DNA from: Coriobacteriaceae bacterium
GTDB lineage: Bacteria > Actinomycetota > Coriobacteriia > Anaerosomatales > SLCP01
Length of the DNA stretch: 64,000 nt
NCBI GenBank assembly: GCA_003563465.1
Contig: PWVH01000037.1
Span: 5,561 to 69,560, forward strand
Direction of reading: 5' to 3'
Shown: piece after piece, positions 32,682 to 41,208 of the stretch
How positions within the stretch are numbered: the first letter of the stretch is position 1
Layout: each line of letters starts with the position of its first letter
Made by a program: the position numbers and the translations under genes
Notes under the pieces: generated by a model
The model's database searches: none
What the model was told of the DNA's origin: nothing
Seen by the model: the letters and a program-made list of their open reading frames with translations, nothing else

Positions 32682-33714
32682 GGTTCTGGTCGTCGGTACC
32701 CCGAACGGCCCGGAGGCCCGTCTCGCGCATGAGGCGGGTTTGTTGTTCCATGCTTTGCGGGCTAGGGGATTCGATCGCTCTAGGCCGCTCTCGCTATTGC
32801 CAGCCGTCGCGGTATTGATCTCATCGACCGTTCATGCTTGGCGCCTGCTGCACAGGACACGGCCTCAGGTGGTCGTAGGCTTCGGCGGATACGTCTCTTT
32901 GCCGGTGGGCTTCGCATCCAGAATGCGCGGGATTCCACTCGTGCTGCACGAGCAGAACTCCGTTCCAGGAATGGCGAACAGGCTTCTTTCCAGGTGGGCG
33001 AGAGCGATAGCCGTGACCTATCCTCGATCGGTCTCGCGTCTTGGCGATGGAGGCCGTGTGACCGTGACCGGTAACCCTGTGCGAGCCGAGGTGCTCAATG
33101 CTGACAGAGACAGTGCCAGGAAAGCGTTGAAACTGTCTTCCAAGGCCGTGTTGCTGCTCGTTTTCGGCGGAAGTCGTGGAGCACGTCACCTCAACGAGGC
33201 GATGATCGCGACGCGCGATCGCCTCCTTCTCCAGCCCGATGTTCGCGTGATGCACGTGGCGGGGCACGCGGAGGCCGAGAGCGTTCGAGCTGCCGTGAAG
33301 GATTCCGGTGGCGATGCAGGCGGACGCTACATGGTATTGGACTACATCGAGGACATGGGTTCCGCACTTGCTGCTGCAGACGTAGTGGTCGCCAGAGCCG
33401 GCGCGACCTCCATAGCCGAGATCACGGCGGTGGGCCGCGCATCGGTTCTGGTGCCCTATCCCTATGCGACTGAAGACCATCAGACTCTCAATGCTCGCGA
33501 TGTCGAAAGCATCGGGGGAGCTATCATGGTGGCCGATTCCGAACTCGACGGCGCGAGATTCGCCGAGGCCATCGAGGAACTCATCTCAAACCCAGAGAAG
33601 CGTGAGCGGATGGCTTCAGCAGCACTCGAGCTGGGTATGCCCGATGCGACAGAGCGACTTGCGGATCTGATCGTGGAGTGCGGATCTGAGAGAGGAAGTG
33701 AGCATCGCGCATGA
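32593..33714 (+). CDS. murG: UDP-GlcNAc:undecaprenyl-PP-MurNAc-pentapeptide GlcNAc transferase
   Basis: A 373-residue GT28 enzyme that makes lipid II. It starts VLLSGGGTAGHIYPAL (the GGTAGH form is common in Actinobacteria). HEQNSVPGMANRLL, FGGSRGARHLNEA and the UDP-binding RAGATSIAEITAVGRAS follow. TTG 32593 is preferred because GGAG sits 7 bases upstream and the resulting N-terminus fits the family; GTG 32587 is possible. It overlaps ftsW by 89 bases and murC by ATGA. Confidence 0.96.
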   Translation: MRVLLSGGGTAGHIYPALTVADRLLADGHEVLVVGTPNGPEARLAHEAGLLFHALRARGFDRSRPLSLLPAVAVLISSTVHAWRLLHRTRPQVVVGFGGYVSLPVGFASRMRGIPLVLHEQNSVPGMANRLLSRWARAIAVTYPRSVSRLGDGGRVTVTGNPVRAEVLNADRDSARKALKLSSKAVLLLVFGGSRGARHLNEAMIATRDRLLLQPDVRVMHVAGHAEAESVRAAVKDSGGDAGGRYMVLDYIEDMGSALAAADVVVARAGATSIAEITAVGRASVLVPYPYATEDHQTLNARDVESIGGAIMVADSELDGARFAEAIEELISNPEKRERMASAALELGMPDATERLADLIVECGSERGSEHRA

Positions 33715-35102
33715 GCGAGCACGTGTACGCTCACTTCATCGGCGTGGGCGGTGCCGGAATGAGCGGCATCGCCAAGGTGCTTCACGGCCGAGGGATTCCT
33801 GTCAGCGGATCGGATCTCAAGGAATCGCGCTATGCGCTCGCGCTGAGTGAGGCAGGCATCAGGGTCTCGATAGGACACGATGCCGAGAATCTCGGCGATC
33901 CCGAAGTGGTCGTGGTTTCCTCGGCGATTCCCGAAGCCAATCCGGAATTGATCGAGGCGTGCAGACGAGGATTGCCTGTGTGGCCGAGGGCCAAGATGCT
34001 GGCTCATCTGGCAGAGGAGCGTCGCACGATCGCGGTGGCAGGGACACACGGTAAGACGACCACGAGCTCGATGGTCGCCACCATGCTGGTAGAGATGAAG
34101 CTGTCACCAACCTTTCTTATCGGTGGCGAAGTCTCGGGATATGGGACCAACGCGATGTGCGGAACGGGAGATCACTACGTGGTAGAGGCTGACGAGTCGG
34201 ACGGGTCCCTTGTCTATCTAGACCCGTTCGTCTCCGTCATCACAAATATAGAAGCCGATCATCTGGACCACTACGGCACCGTCGAGGCGGTGGAGGAGAG
34301 ATTCAGGCAGTTCGTGGAGAAGACCGACAAAGCTGGCGCGACGATAGCTTGCTCTGACGATTCACGCACGCTGTCAGTCGCATCTCATTGCCGAGGGTGT
34401 GTGTTGACCTACGGCTCGGGTGAAGACGCTGACGTGCGTTTCTCGGTCGCAGAGACTTGCGGCGACGGGCATCACTTCCGGGTGTCGTTTCCGGGGGGCT
34501 GCAAGAGCGAGGTCACGATAGGGATACCTGGCATACACAACGTCTCGAATGCCACGGCTGCTCTGGCTGTGGCACACGTTCTCGGTCTTGACGCCGAATC
34601 CGCCGCCGCGGCTATCGGTCGTTTCGGCGGCGTGAGACGCCGATACGATCTGGTCGGTGAGATGGGTGGCGTGAGGGTGGTCGACGATTACGCTCATCAT
34701 CCGACCGAGGTGCGGGCGACTCTGGCTGCCGCCAAAGCCAGTGGAGCCAGGCGCATCTGGGTGGTTTTCCAGCCTCACCGTTACTCGCGAACCGAAGCAC
34801 TAGGTCGTGAGTTCGGGTCCGCGTTCGAGGACGCCGACAGGCTCGTTCTTATGGACGTATACAGTGCTGGTGAGACTCCGATTCCAGGGGTGACGGGGAA
34901 GACGATAGTTGACGAGGTGCTGTCACAGGATTTCCGGAGCCGGGTGACCTGGCTTCCGCACCGTTGGGAGGTCGCACCGTTCCTGGCGAGCTACACCAGA
35001 CCCGGTGATCTCGTCATCACTATGGGGGCCGGAGATGTGACCGCGTTGGGTTCGGATATCCTTCGTGCGCTCGGAGACAAGGAGGCTTGTCAGTGTCGCT
35101 GA
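33711..35102 (+). CDS. murC: UDP-MurNAc:L-alanine ligase
   Basis: A 463-residue Mur ligase, the first peptide-adding enzyme. The N-terminal domain has FIGVGGAGMSGIAKVL and VSGSDLKES. The ATP loop is AVAGTHGKTTTSSMVA, then VEADESDGSLVYLDP and NIEADHLDHYG. The C-terminal domain has VVDDYAHHPTEVRATL and VVFQPHRYSRTEAL, which are specific to MurC. It overlaps murG by ATGA and murB by 10 bases. Confidence 0.97.
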   Translation: MSEHVYAHFIGVGGAGMSGIAKVLHGRGIPVSGSDLKESRYALALSEAGIRVSIGHDAENLGDPEVVVVSSAIPEANPELIEACRRGLPVWPRAKMLAHLAEERRTIAVAGTHGKTTTSSMVATMLVEMKLSPTFLIGGEVSGYGTNAMCGTGDHYVVEADESDGSLVYLDPFVSVITNIEADHLDHYGTVEAVEERFRQFVEKTDKAGATIACSDDSRTLSVASHCRGCVLTYGSGEDADVRFSVAETCGDGHHFRVSFPGGCKSEVTIGIPGIHNVSNATAALAVAHVLGLDAESAAAAIGRFGGVRRRYDLVGEMGGVRVVDDYAHHPTEVRATLAAAKASGARRIWVVFQPHRYSRTEALGREFGSAFEDADRLVLMDVYSAGETPIPGVTGKTIVDEVLSQDFRSRVTWLPHRWEVAPFLASYTRPGDLVITMGAGDVTALGSDILRALGDKEACQCR

Positions 35103-36010
35103 TTCGAGCGTACGAGAGGTTGAGCGGCGTTCTGAGCAGTCCGCTGAGATTGCGCGAGCCCATGGCTCGTCACACCACGCTCAGGACGGGCGGTCTTGCC
35201 GCAATGTTTCTCATATGCGATACGCTATCCGACCTCTCTAAGACGCTCGAGACCCTCGCCGAGGAACAGGTTGAATGGACGGTTCTAGGTAAGGGCAGCA
35301 ACGTGGTGGTCTCTGATGAAGGCTACGACGGTGCGGTGATAGTACTGGGACGCGATTTGAAGCGACATCATACCGACGGCGGCAAGATACATTCCGGCTC
35401 GGGAGTGACCCTGGCCGCCCTGGTGCAAGACTCTTACTCACGGGGGCTCACGGGTCTGGAGTTCGGTGTCGGGGTCCCTGGGACCGTTGGCGGTGCTCTC
35501 GCTATGAACGCTGGCACACGAGACGAATGGATCGGTTCAAGAACCGAGACTGTCACGCTCTTCATTCCCGGACGTGGACTCGAAGTCATCAGAGGGACCG
35601 ACGTCGAATGGGGATATCGCACCAGCGGGTTGCCCGATCTCGGAGTAATGGTGGAATGTGCACTGGACTTGGAGCCAGGTGACAAGGCTCTCATCCGTCG
35701 AGAGATGGACGCACGGTTTCTTTGGCGAAAGGCCTCGCAGCCACAGGGGCTGCCGACCGCAGGTAGCGTGTTCATGAATCCCTGCGAGGACTCAGCCGGC
35801 CGGTTGATAGAGGCGTCGGGGCTGAAAGGCTTACGTTTCGGAGGGGCCCAGGTGTCCGAGGTTCACGCGAATTTCATCGTCAATGTCGGAGGCGCAACGG
35901 CGACCGAGGTACTGGCTCTGATCGATCACATTCGCAAGGTGGTGATCAGAGAGCATGGCGTCGAACTCAAACCGGAGATCCAGGTCCTCGGCGGGCCGAA
36001 AAGGACGTAA
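35093..36010 (+). CDS. murB: UDP-N-acetylenolpyruvoylglucosamine reductase
   Basis: A 305-residue FAD enzyme that reduces enolpyruvyl-UDP-GlcNAc to UDP-MurNAc with NADPH. It has the HTTLRTGG opening and the FAD-site GKGSNVVVSDEGYDG. FGVGVPGTVGGALAMNAGT, the YRTSGL Tyr/Arg segment and AGSVFMNP with the catalytic Ser follow. GTG 35093 is chosen: GGAGG ends 7 bases upstream, whereas TTG 35087 would leave only 1 base. Its 3' end overlaps ftsQ by 56 bases. Confidence 0.95.
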   Translation: MSLIRAYERLSGVLSSPLRLREPMARHTTLRTGGLAAMFLICDTLSDLSKTLETLAEEQVEWTVLGKGSNVVVSDEGYDGAVIVLGRDLKRHHTDGGKIHSGSGVTLAALVQDSYSRGLTGLEFGVGVPGTVGGALAMNAGTRDEWIGSRTETVTLFIPGRGLEVIRGTDVEWGYRTSGLPDLGVMVECALDLEPGDKALIRREMDARFLWRKASQPQGLPTAGSVFMNPCEDSAGRLIEASGLKGLRFGGAQVSEVHANFIVNVGGATATEVLALIDHIRKVVIREHGVELKPEIQVLGGPKRT

Positions 36011-36935
36011 GAGGGTCGTCATAGCACCGGGGCACCCCCGAGACGGAGATGCAGCGGCTTCACGGAAGAAGCAGGCATCCGAGCCCGCCCGTGCTCACGG
36101 GACGGGTGCTTCATCTGGGCGAGGCCGAACCCCTGCTTCCGGCAAGTCGGTCAGGAGCCGCAAAGTAGCGGATGCCAAACGCATCGAGAGAGAGAGGCGT
36201 CTTGCACGTCAACGTCGCGTGTTCCGCTTACGACTGGTCGCAGCCGCTCTGCTGGTCGCAGGATTGGCTACAGGAGCCGTCGCACTCTACAACTCATCCG
36301 TTTTCGAGATTCGAAGCGTCGAAGTCGTCGGTGCAGTGCGCCTGTCCGATGACGCAGTGCGCAGTGTCGCGGCGGTTCCCGAGGGCTCCACGCTGCTGCG
36401 GTTCCCGCGTACCGAGATGGTGGATCGGCTCTTGGCTCACCCCTGGATATACGGGGCACAGGTGAGCAGGGATTTCCCAGACGGAGTGCGGATCAGGATA
36501 GAGGAACGCAAGCCTGTGGCGCAGGTCGACACCGGCGAGGCGCGGTTCTGGTTGATCGACGTAGAAGGAGTAGTGCTCGAGCAACGCGCCCCGGAGACTA
36601 CCGGCACACTGGTGACAGTGCGCGATCTCGAGGACTTCGATCCCGTGGTCGGAGAGGAATCAGACTCGAAGACACTTGCCAACGCACTCGCTGTTCTGGA
36701 CGGACTCAGCGAAGAGCTGCGCATGAGGACAAGGGCGATATCTGCACAGTCTGTGGACGTTACGACCCTGATCACGACTGACGACGTGGAGATTCTTGTG
36801 GGCACGGCCGACGACATCGGCAAGAAGGACGTCGTGGCGCGCCGCATACTCGAAGAACAGGCTGGAAGCGCCATCTTCATAAACGTCCGCACCGTGGACA
36901 GGCCGACGTGGAGGGGGCTGGAACCGGCGCAATAG
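35955..36935 (+). CDS. ftsQ: Cell division protein FtsQ
   Basis: 326 residues. A long basic cytoplasmic region (about 1-95, rich in Arg, Lys, Ser) is followed by one membrane helix (about 97-116). The POTRA domain follows with FEIRSVEVVGAVRLSDDAVR. The FtsQ beta domain then has WIYGAQVSRDFPDGVRIRIEER and FWLIDVEGVVL. It links FtsL and FtsB at the septum. The start overlaps murB; a later start cannot be excluded because the N-terminal region is low complexity. Confidence 0.92.
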   Translation: MASNSNRRSRSSAGRKGRKRVVIAPGHPRDGDAAASRKKQASEPARAHGTGASSGRGRTPASGKSVRSRKVADAKRIERERRLARQRRVFRLRLVAAALLVAGLATGAVALYNSSVFEIRSVEVVGAVRLSDDAVRSVAAVPEGSTLLRFPRTEMVDRLLAHPWIYGAQVSRDFPDGVRIRIEERKPVAQVDTGEARFWLIDVEGVVLEQRAPETTGTLVTVRDLEDFDPVVGEESDSKTLANALAVLDGLSEELRMRTRAISAQSVDVTTLITTDDVEILVGTADDIGKKDVVARRILEEQAGSAIFINVRTVDRPTWRGLEPAQ

Positions 36936-37228
36936 GAGTTCCGATTCCACTCGGCCTTTTTGCTCGTCGGGAGCCTTCGATCAGAAGCAGACGTGCGTGC
37001 GGAATGTGGGTACGCGCGTGCAGTCATCAAGCGCGCTCTCGCAGGCCCTATTGGCCTGGAGGCGGTCACTTCTTGGCGGGGACACGAGCAGATGCGGAGA
37101 ACCTTCTTGCAAATGGGTTGCTTCTGGAGTAAGGTTTATGCGAAGATTGAGTGTTACATGAGTACCATAAGTGTAAAGTTGAGGTTTAGCCCACTACCGC
37201 AGGGCACACCCGGACCAGGAGGAGAAAG
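36936..37228 (+). other. Intergenic region upstream of ftsZ with inverted repeat
   Basis: 293 bases with no gene I can support. The last 130 bases are much more AT-rich than the surroundings and should hold the ftsZ promoter. Candidate pieces are TTGCAA at 37107, TTATG at 37136 and TAAAGT at 37174, but no pair has convincing spacing. A 5-bp inverted repeat TTACA (37154-37158) / TGTAA (37172-37176) could be an operator. A short T run at 36957-36961 follows a weak 4-bp stem after ftsQ. GGAGGAGA lies just before ATG 37229. Confidence 0.45.
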
Positions 37229-38305
37229 ATGCTCGACACGGGAGCGAACTACCTGGCAGTCATAAAGGTCGTAGGACTCGGTGGCGGCGGGATCAACGCG
37301 ATAAACCGCATGGTGGAGGCCGGCATCAAGGGAGTGGAGTTCATCGCTGTGAACACGGATGCGCAGGCCCTCTTGATGTCGGATGCCGACTACAAGGTAC
37401 ACATCGGTGTGAGCCTGACGAAGGGTTTGGGCGCGGGGGCCGACCCGGATGTGGGGCGTCAGGCTGCTGAAGAGAGCCGCGAAGAGATTAAGGAAGCCCT
37501 GCAGGGTGCAGACATGGTATTCATCACGGCTGGTGAGGGCGGAGGGACAGGCACTGGAGGAGCTCCGATTCTTGCAGAGATCGCCAAAGATGAGATCGGA
37601 GCCCTGACGGTTGGAGTCGTGACGCGGCCGTTCGCCTTCGAAGGTAGGAAGCGGGCTTTGCAGGCAGAGGAAGGCGTCAACGCTTTGCGTGACAAGGTTG
37701 ACACACTGATCGTGATTCCGAACGATCGCCTCCTTCAGGTCGCCGAGAAGAAGACATCGATACTTGACGCGTTCCGCATAGCCGACGACATCCTTCGGCA
37801 GGGCACCCAAGGCATCACCGATCTCATAACCGTTCCGGGTCTTATCAACCTTGACTTCGCCGACGTTCGTACGATCATGGCGGACGCGGGATCGGCATTG
37901 ATGGGAATAGGTCTCGCTGCCGGGGATAACCGTGCACATGATGCCGCGAAAGCAGCCATATCCAGCCCTCTACTGGAATCGAGCATCGAAGGGGCTCAAG
38001 GGGTGTTGTTGTCGATCGCCGGCGGCTCAGACCTAGGGCTCTTCGAGGTCAACGAAGCTGCAGAAGTGGTAGCTGCTGCCGCTCACCAGGACGCGAACAT
38101 AATCTTCGGGGCGGTAATCGACGACTCGATGATGGATCAGATAAGAGTGACGGTGATAGCCACGGGTTTCGAGGGACGTCGCCGGAAGCAGGAGACCATG
38201 GAGTTCGGGCCGGTCGAAGAGGAAGGCCCCGAAATCCCGACATTCGAGCCTATCGGAGAGGACGAGCTGGACATCCCGGCTTTCTTGAAGAAGCGTTCCT
38301 TCTAG
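37229..38305 (+). CDS. ftsZ: Cell division GTPase FtsZ
   Basis: A 358-residue tubulin homologue that forms the Z ring. It has GLGGGGINAINRM at the N-terminus and the tubulin signature GEGGGTGTG at 102-110. NTDAQALLMSDADYK, the T7-loop NLDFADVRTIMADAGSALMG and the membrane-partner tail DIPAFLKKRSF at the extreme C-terminus follow. No ftsA is present in the cluster. SepF at 45225 is the likely membrane tether that binds the FtsZ tail. Confidence 0.98.
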   Translation: MLDTGANYLAVIKVVGLGGGGINAINRMVEAGIKGVEFIAVNTDAQALLMSDADYKVHIGVSLTKGLGAGADPDVGRQAAEESREEIKEALQGADMVFITAGEGGGTGTGGAPILAEIAKDEIGALTVGVVTRPFAFEGRKRALQAEEGVNALRDKVDTLIVIPNDRLLQVAEKKTSILDAFRIADDILRQGTQGITDLITVPGLINLDFADVRTIMADAGSALMGIGLAAGDNRAHDAAKAAISSPLLESSIEGAQGVLLSIAGGSDLGLFEVNEAAEVVAAAAHQDANIIFGAVIDDSMMDQIRVTVIATGFEGRRRKQETMEFGPVEEEGPEIPTFEPIGEDELDIPAFLKKRSF

Positions 38306-38317
38306 CGGATCACATCT

Positions 38318-38361
38318 GGGTCCCGGAGCTGCGGCGGTGAGGCCCCGTGGTTCCGGGACCC
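38318..38361 (+). terminator. Hairpin after ftsZ
   Basis: A perfect 10-bp GC-rich inverted repeat (38318-38327 with 38352-38361) with a 24-base loop lies 13 bases after the ftsZ stop. It is not followed by a T run, so it may act as an RNA 3'-end stabiliser or a weak terminator. Confidence 0.5.
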
Positions 38362-38394
38362 GTACTTCCGCGCATAGATGAATCGGTAAACGGG

Positions 38395-38422
38395 AAGGCC
38401 TGGTGCATTCACACCAGGCCTT
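38395..38422. terminator. Bidirectional hairpin between convergent ftsZ and DUF4013 gene
   Basis: A perfect 11-bp inverted repeat (38395-38405 with 38412-38422) with a 6-base loop and AA/TT ends, placed between two convergent genes. The stem's terminal T pairs serve either strand. Confidence 0.55.
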
Positions 38423-38459
38423 GTGTAGTCCGTCTCATGTGCACGCAGGCAAGAGAGTC

Positions 38460-39398
38460 CTAGGTCGGCTGTTCGTCATCATCCTCGTTCTCGACTTCCT
38501 CATCCGGTGTCTGAGGAGTATCGGCACCCGGCGCGGCCGAAGGTGGCTCTGCGCCAGAGACCGGGGGCCGGCTGGCGGGGGGCTCCGGAGGCTTCGGAGG
38601 TGCTGGGGGAGCAGGTGTCGCGGAAGGAGCCTGCGGTGGAGGGGGTTGCACGGAGGGAGTGTCGACGTGCGCACTAGACACAGGTGCACGGGCAAGCCCT
38701 GGCAGATCGTACGCCCGCGCAGCATACTGCCCGAAGAGATGAGCGGCCATGAGCGCGCCTACGAATCCCGTGGCGCCACTGATGAAGAGTGAAGCTATGG
38801 TTCCCAGTATAGGGATGATCGAAAGCACGCCTCCGATGAAACCTCCGATAAGAGTGGCACCAAGCAAGATGACGAAGCCCATGACCAGCGCTGTGAAGTA
38901 ACCCGCATCGTGAGTCGAGAGCCGGCGCTTGATCTCTGCGAACGCGAAGAAGGTGCCGAACTGTTCGTGCATCGCGTAGTGGGTGAGCGCGGCTGCTGCG
39001 AAGATCCACACTGCGACCGCGTAGACAGCAGCGAGTGCGAATGCAAGACACGCTCCGCCACTTGCAGCAGTGCCGAATCCACGCTCGAAGGCGTACGGGT
39101 CGGTGACAGCGAGACCTACGACGGGTATCAGACCGATCGCTGCGATGACGAGGGCGGGAAGCATGTATATCGAAAGTGCTATCGAAGCCAGAAGCCCACG
39201 TACCCAGAACCGTCCGAAAAGGCTCCATTCAGGCAGGGGCGTCTCCTTGCCGTGGGCACAGTTGCGGAGGTAGTCGAGATAGTATCCCGTGAGTGCGAAG
39301 CCCGTGAAAGGTATGACGGCCCATACTCCTCCCAATAGGGCTTTCGTGATCCAAGAGGGGTCTTTGAACGGCGCCCCTATCCCTCTGCCGATGTCCAT
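38460..39398 (-). CDS. DUF4013 family membrane protein with proline-rich tail
   Basis: 312 residues. The DUF4013 region (about 1-230) has an opening GAPFKDPSWITKALLGGVW and five or six membrane helices. A long hydrophilic tail follows, in which PPPPQAPS and APPKPPEPPAS dominate, ending in a run of acidic residues (EVENEDDDEQ). The function of DUF4013 is unknown. GGGGAGGAG lies before ATG 39398. It is transcribed toward ftsZ and divergent from pgeF. The tail could be cytoplasmic and bind a partner, but that is speculation. Confidence 0.8.
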   Translation of the reverse strand: MDIGRGIGAPFKDPSWITKALLGGVWAVIPFTGFALTGYYLDYLRNCAHGKETPLPEWSLFGRFWVRGLLASIALSIYMLPALVIAAIGLIPVVGLAVTDPYAFERGFGTAASGGACLAFALAAVYAVAVWIFAAAALTHYAMHEQFGTFFAFAEIKRRLSTHDAGYFTALVMGFVILLGATLIGGFIGGVLSIIPILGTIASLFISGATGFVGALMAAHLFGQYAARAYDLPGLARAPVSSAHVDTPSVQPPPPQAPSATPAPPAPPKPPEPPASRPPVSGAEPPSAAPGADTPQTPDEEVENEDDDEQPT

Positions 39399-39460
39399 CG
39401 CACTCCTCCCCGATCACGCCGCCGGCGGGGCCGACGGCTCGGTATCGACATGAGTGAGAG

Positions 39461-39466
39461 TATCAT
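39461..39466 (+). promoter_or_regulatory. Candidate -10 element for pgeF
   Basis: TATCAT (5 of 6) ends 6 bases before ATG 39473, the same spacing as at xerD, so the message may be leaderless. No -35 is evident. Confidence 0.3.
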
Positions 39467-39472
39467 TCCTTG

Positions 39473-40333
39473 ATGACGGAAGGGATGAGAACTGGCATGG
39501 ATCCCATCGTTCAGCCTTCGCTTGAGCGTCGCCGAAGAGATGACGGCGTCACGCTATGGACGGACCCCTCGCTCGCCTCGCTAGGTGTCATCGTGGCATT
39601 CAGCGAACGAGGCGGTGGAGTCAGCGCCGCTCCCTACGATGGGCTGAACCTTGCCGGACACGTCGGCGATGAAGCCTCGGCGGTGGACACCAACCGCACA
39701 CTCCTCTTGGATGCGTTGGGCATCAGTCGGCTCAGGAAGCGGCTTGTGACCGCCGAACAAGTGCACGGGGAAAGAGTTGGAGTAGTAGGTGAAGGCGAGG
39801 CAGGTTCTGGGGCCTTTGCTGGCGGTGGCGAGCCGCCCCTGCCTGCTTGCGACGTGCTCTTGACTTCTCAGCCGGATACTCCGCTTCTGATGCTTTATGC
39901 GGACTGCGTGCCCGTTGTGATGGTGGCATCAGGCTCACTTTGCGCGGTGTGCGTGGTACACGCCGGATGGCGGGGTGCCCTGGCCTCGCTACCGGGTAAG
40001 GCCGCGGTGGCTCTGTCCGAGCATGCGAAGTGCGCAGCATCGGATCTGGTGGTATATGTGGGTCCTCACATCGCGGCTTGCTGCTATGAAATGGATGAAA
40101 ATATCCTTTCGCATTTCTGCAACACATTTGATACCATCGGCGCGGTCGATGATCGACTCGATCTGACGGCAGCCATACGGGAGAGTCTCACGCGGGCGGG
40201 TGTGAATCAGACACGGATAGTAGAGGTGAACGAGTGCACCCGCGACCACACTGACAGGTTCTTCTCGTACCGCGCAAGTCCTTTGACGGGAAGGCACGGT
40301 GCACTAGCTGTGATCGCAAAGGCGCGTACATGA
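39473..40333 (+). CDS. pgeF: Peptidoglycan editing factor / multicopper polyphenol oxidase-fold purine nucleoside enzyme
   Basis: 286 residues of the YfiH/YlmD (DUF152) family. The metal site His-Cys-His is visible in TAEQVHGE, YADCVPVV and VHAGWRG. Family members act on purine nucleosides, and E. coli YfiH prevents misincorporation of serine into peptidoglycan precursors. ATG 39473 is used; ATG 39485 and 39497 are in frame and could be the true start. In many Gram-positive bacteria this gene sits next to yggS-sepF. Here the pst operon and phoU are inserted between them, and pgeF overlaps pstS by ATGA. Confidence 0.9.
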   Translation: MTEGMRTGMDPIVQPSLERRRRDDGVTLWTDPSLASLGVIVAFSERGGGVSAAPYDGLNLAGHVGDEASAVDTNRTLLLDALGISRLRKRLVTAEQVHGERVGVVGEGEAGSGAFAGGGEPPLPACDVLLTSQPDTPLLMLYADCVPVVMVASGSLCAVCVVHAGWRGALASLPGKAAVALSEHAKCAASDLVVYVGPHIAACCYEMDENILSHFCNTFDTIGAVDDRLDLTAAIRESLTRAGVNQTRIVEVNECTRDHTDRFFSYRASPLTGRHGALAVIAKART

Positions 40334-41208
40334 CGAGTCTACGGCCCCGGCCGTTCGCGACACCGAGAATCCCGCACGCACCGATGTTTCTACGGGTGCT
40401 CATATGCGTGGCAACACTTCTTCTGGTCAGCAGTGCGGGCGGGTGTGATCGTGACCGCACTCTGGCGAACGAACTCGTTGTGACCGGTTCTACGACGATT
40501 CTACCGATAGCGGAGATAGCCGCCGACATGTACAGCGAGGTTCATCCCGGTCAGAGGGTGCTGGTGTCCGGGCTGGGCTCCTCGGCAGGCATCGAAACAG
40601 TCGCTTCAGGCTCATCGGACGTGGGCACCTCTTCGCGCGACCTCAAACCGGCAGAAGAAGCCCTGGGGTTGCAAGATATCCCGATCGCATACGATGCGAT
40701 CGCCGTCATCGTGAACCCCGACAATCCCGTCGGTGAGCTTACCACCGATCAGATCCGGGCCATCTTCGCTGGCGAAATCGACAACTGGAGCGAAGTCGGT
40801 GGGCTGGACATGGAGATAGGCCTTGTGAATCGCGACGAAGCATCCGGCACGCGAGAGGCCTTCCAGAGAATCGTGATGGACGATACGCCGTTCGACCGAA
40901 CCGCTGCCGTTCTTCCAGGAACAGGTCAGGTGCGCTCGGTTGTGGCGAACTCTCGAGGAGCGGTCGGATACATCTCACTCGGGTTCGTCAATGATGAGGT
41001 TCAGGTGGTTGCGATCGACGGCGTCTTCCCGACCATCGAGAGCGTGCTGATCGGCGAATATCCGCTCCAACGGCTGCTGCACTTCTTCACGCTAGGTGAG
41101 CCCACCGATCTAGCCGAGGCATACATCGATTTCGTTCTCTCCGAGGAGATACAAAGCACCATTGTCAAGGATGCCGGGTTCATCCCTATAGTTGGGAAGG
41201 TCCAGTAG
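40330..41208 (+). CDS. pstS: Phosphate ABC transporter substrate-binding lipoprotein
   Basis: 292 residues. A signal peptide with lipobox SSAGGC (Cys about 37) precedes a PBP2-type fold with VTGSTTILPIAEIAADMYSE. The phosphate-contacting Ser/Gly region GLGSSAGIE and DVGTSSRDLK, then NRDEASGTREAF, follow. It captures phosphate for the importer encoded by the next three genes. ATG 40330 overlaps the pgeF stop. An internal ATG at 40384 would still give a lipoprotein signal but lacks a ribosome site. Confidence 0.93.
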   Translation: MTSLRPRPFATPRIPHAPMFLRVLICVATLLLVSSAGGCDRDRTLANELVVTGSTTILPIAEIAADMYSEVHPGQRVLVSGLGSSAGIETVASGSSDVGTSSRDLKPAEEALGLQDIPIAYDAIAVIVNPDNPVGELTTDQIRAIFAGEIDNWSEVGGLDMEIGLVNRDEASGTREAFQRIVMDDTPFDRTAAVLPGTGQVRSVVANSRGAVGYISLGFVNDEVQVVAIDGVFPTIESVLIGEYPLQRLLHFFTLGEPTDLAEAYIDFVLSEEIQSTIVKDAGFIPIVGKVQ

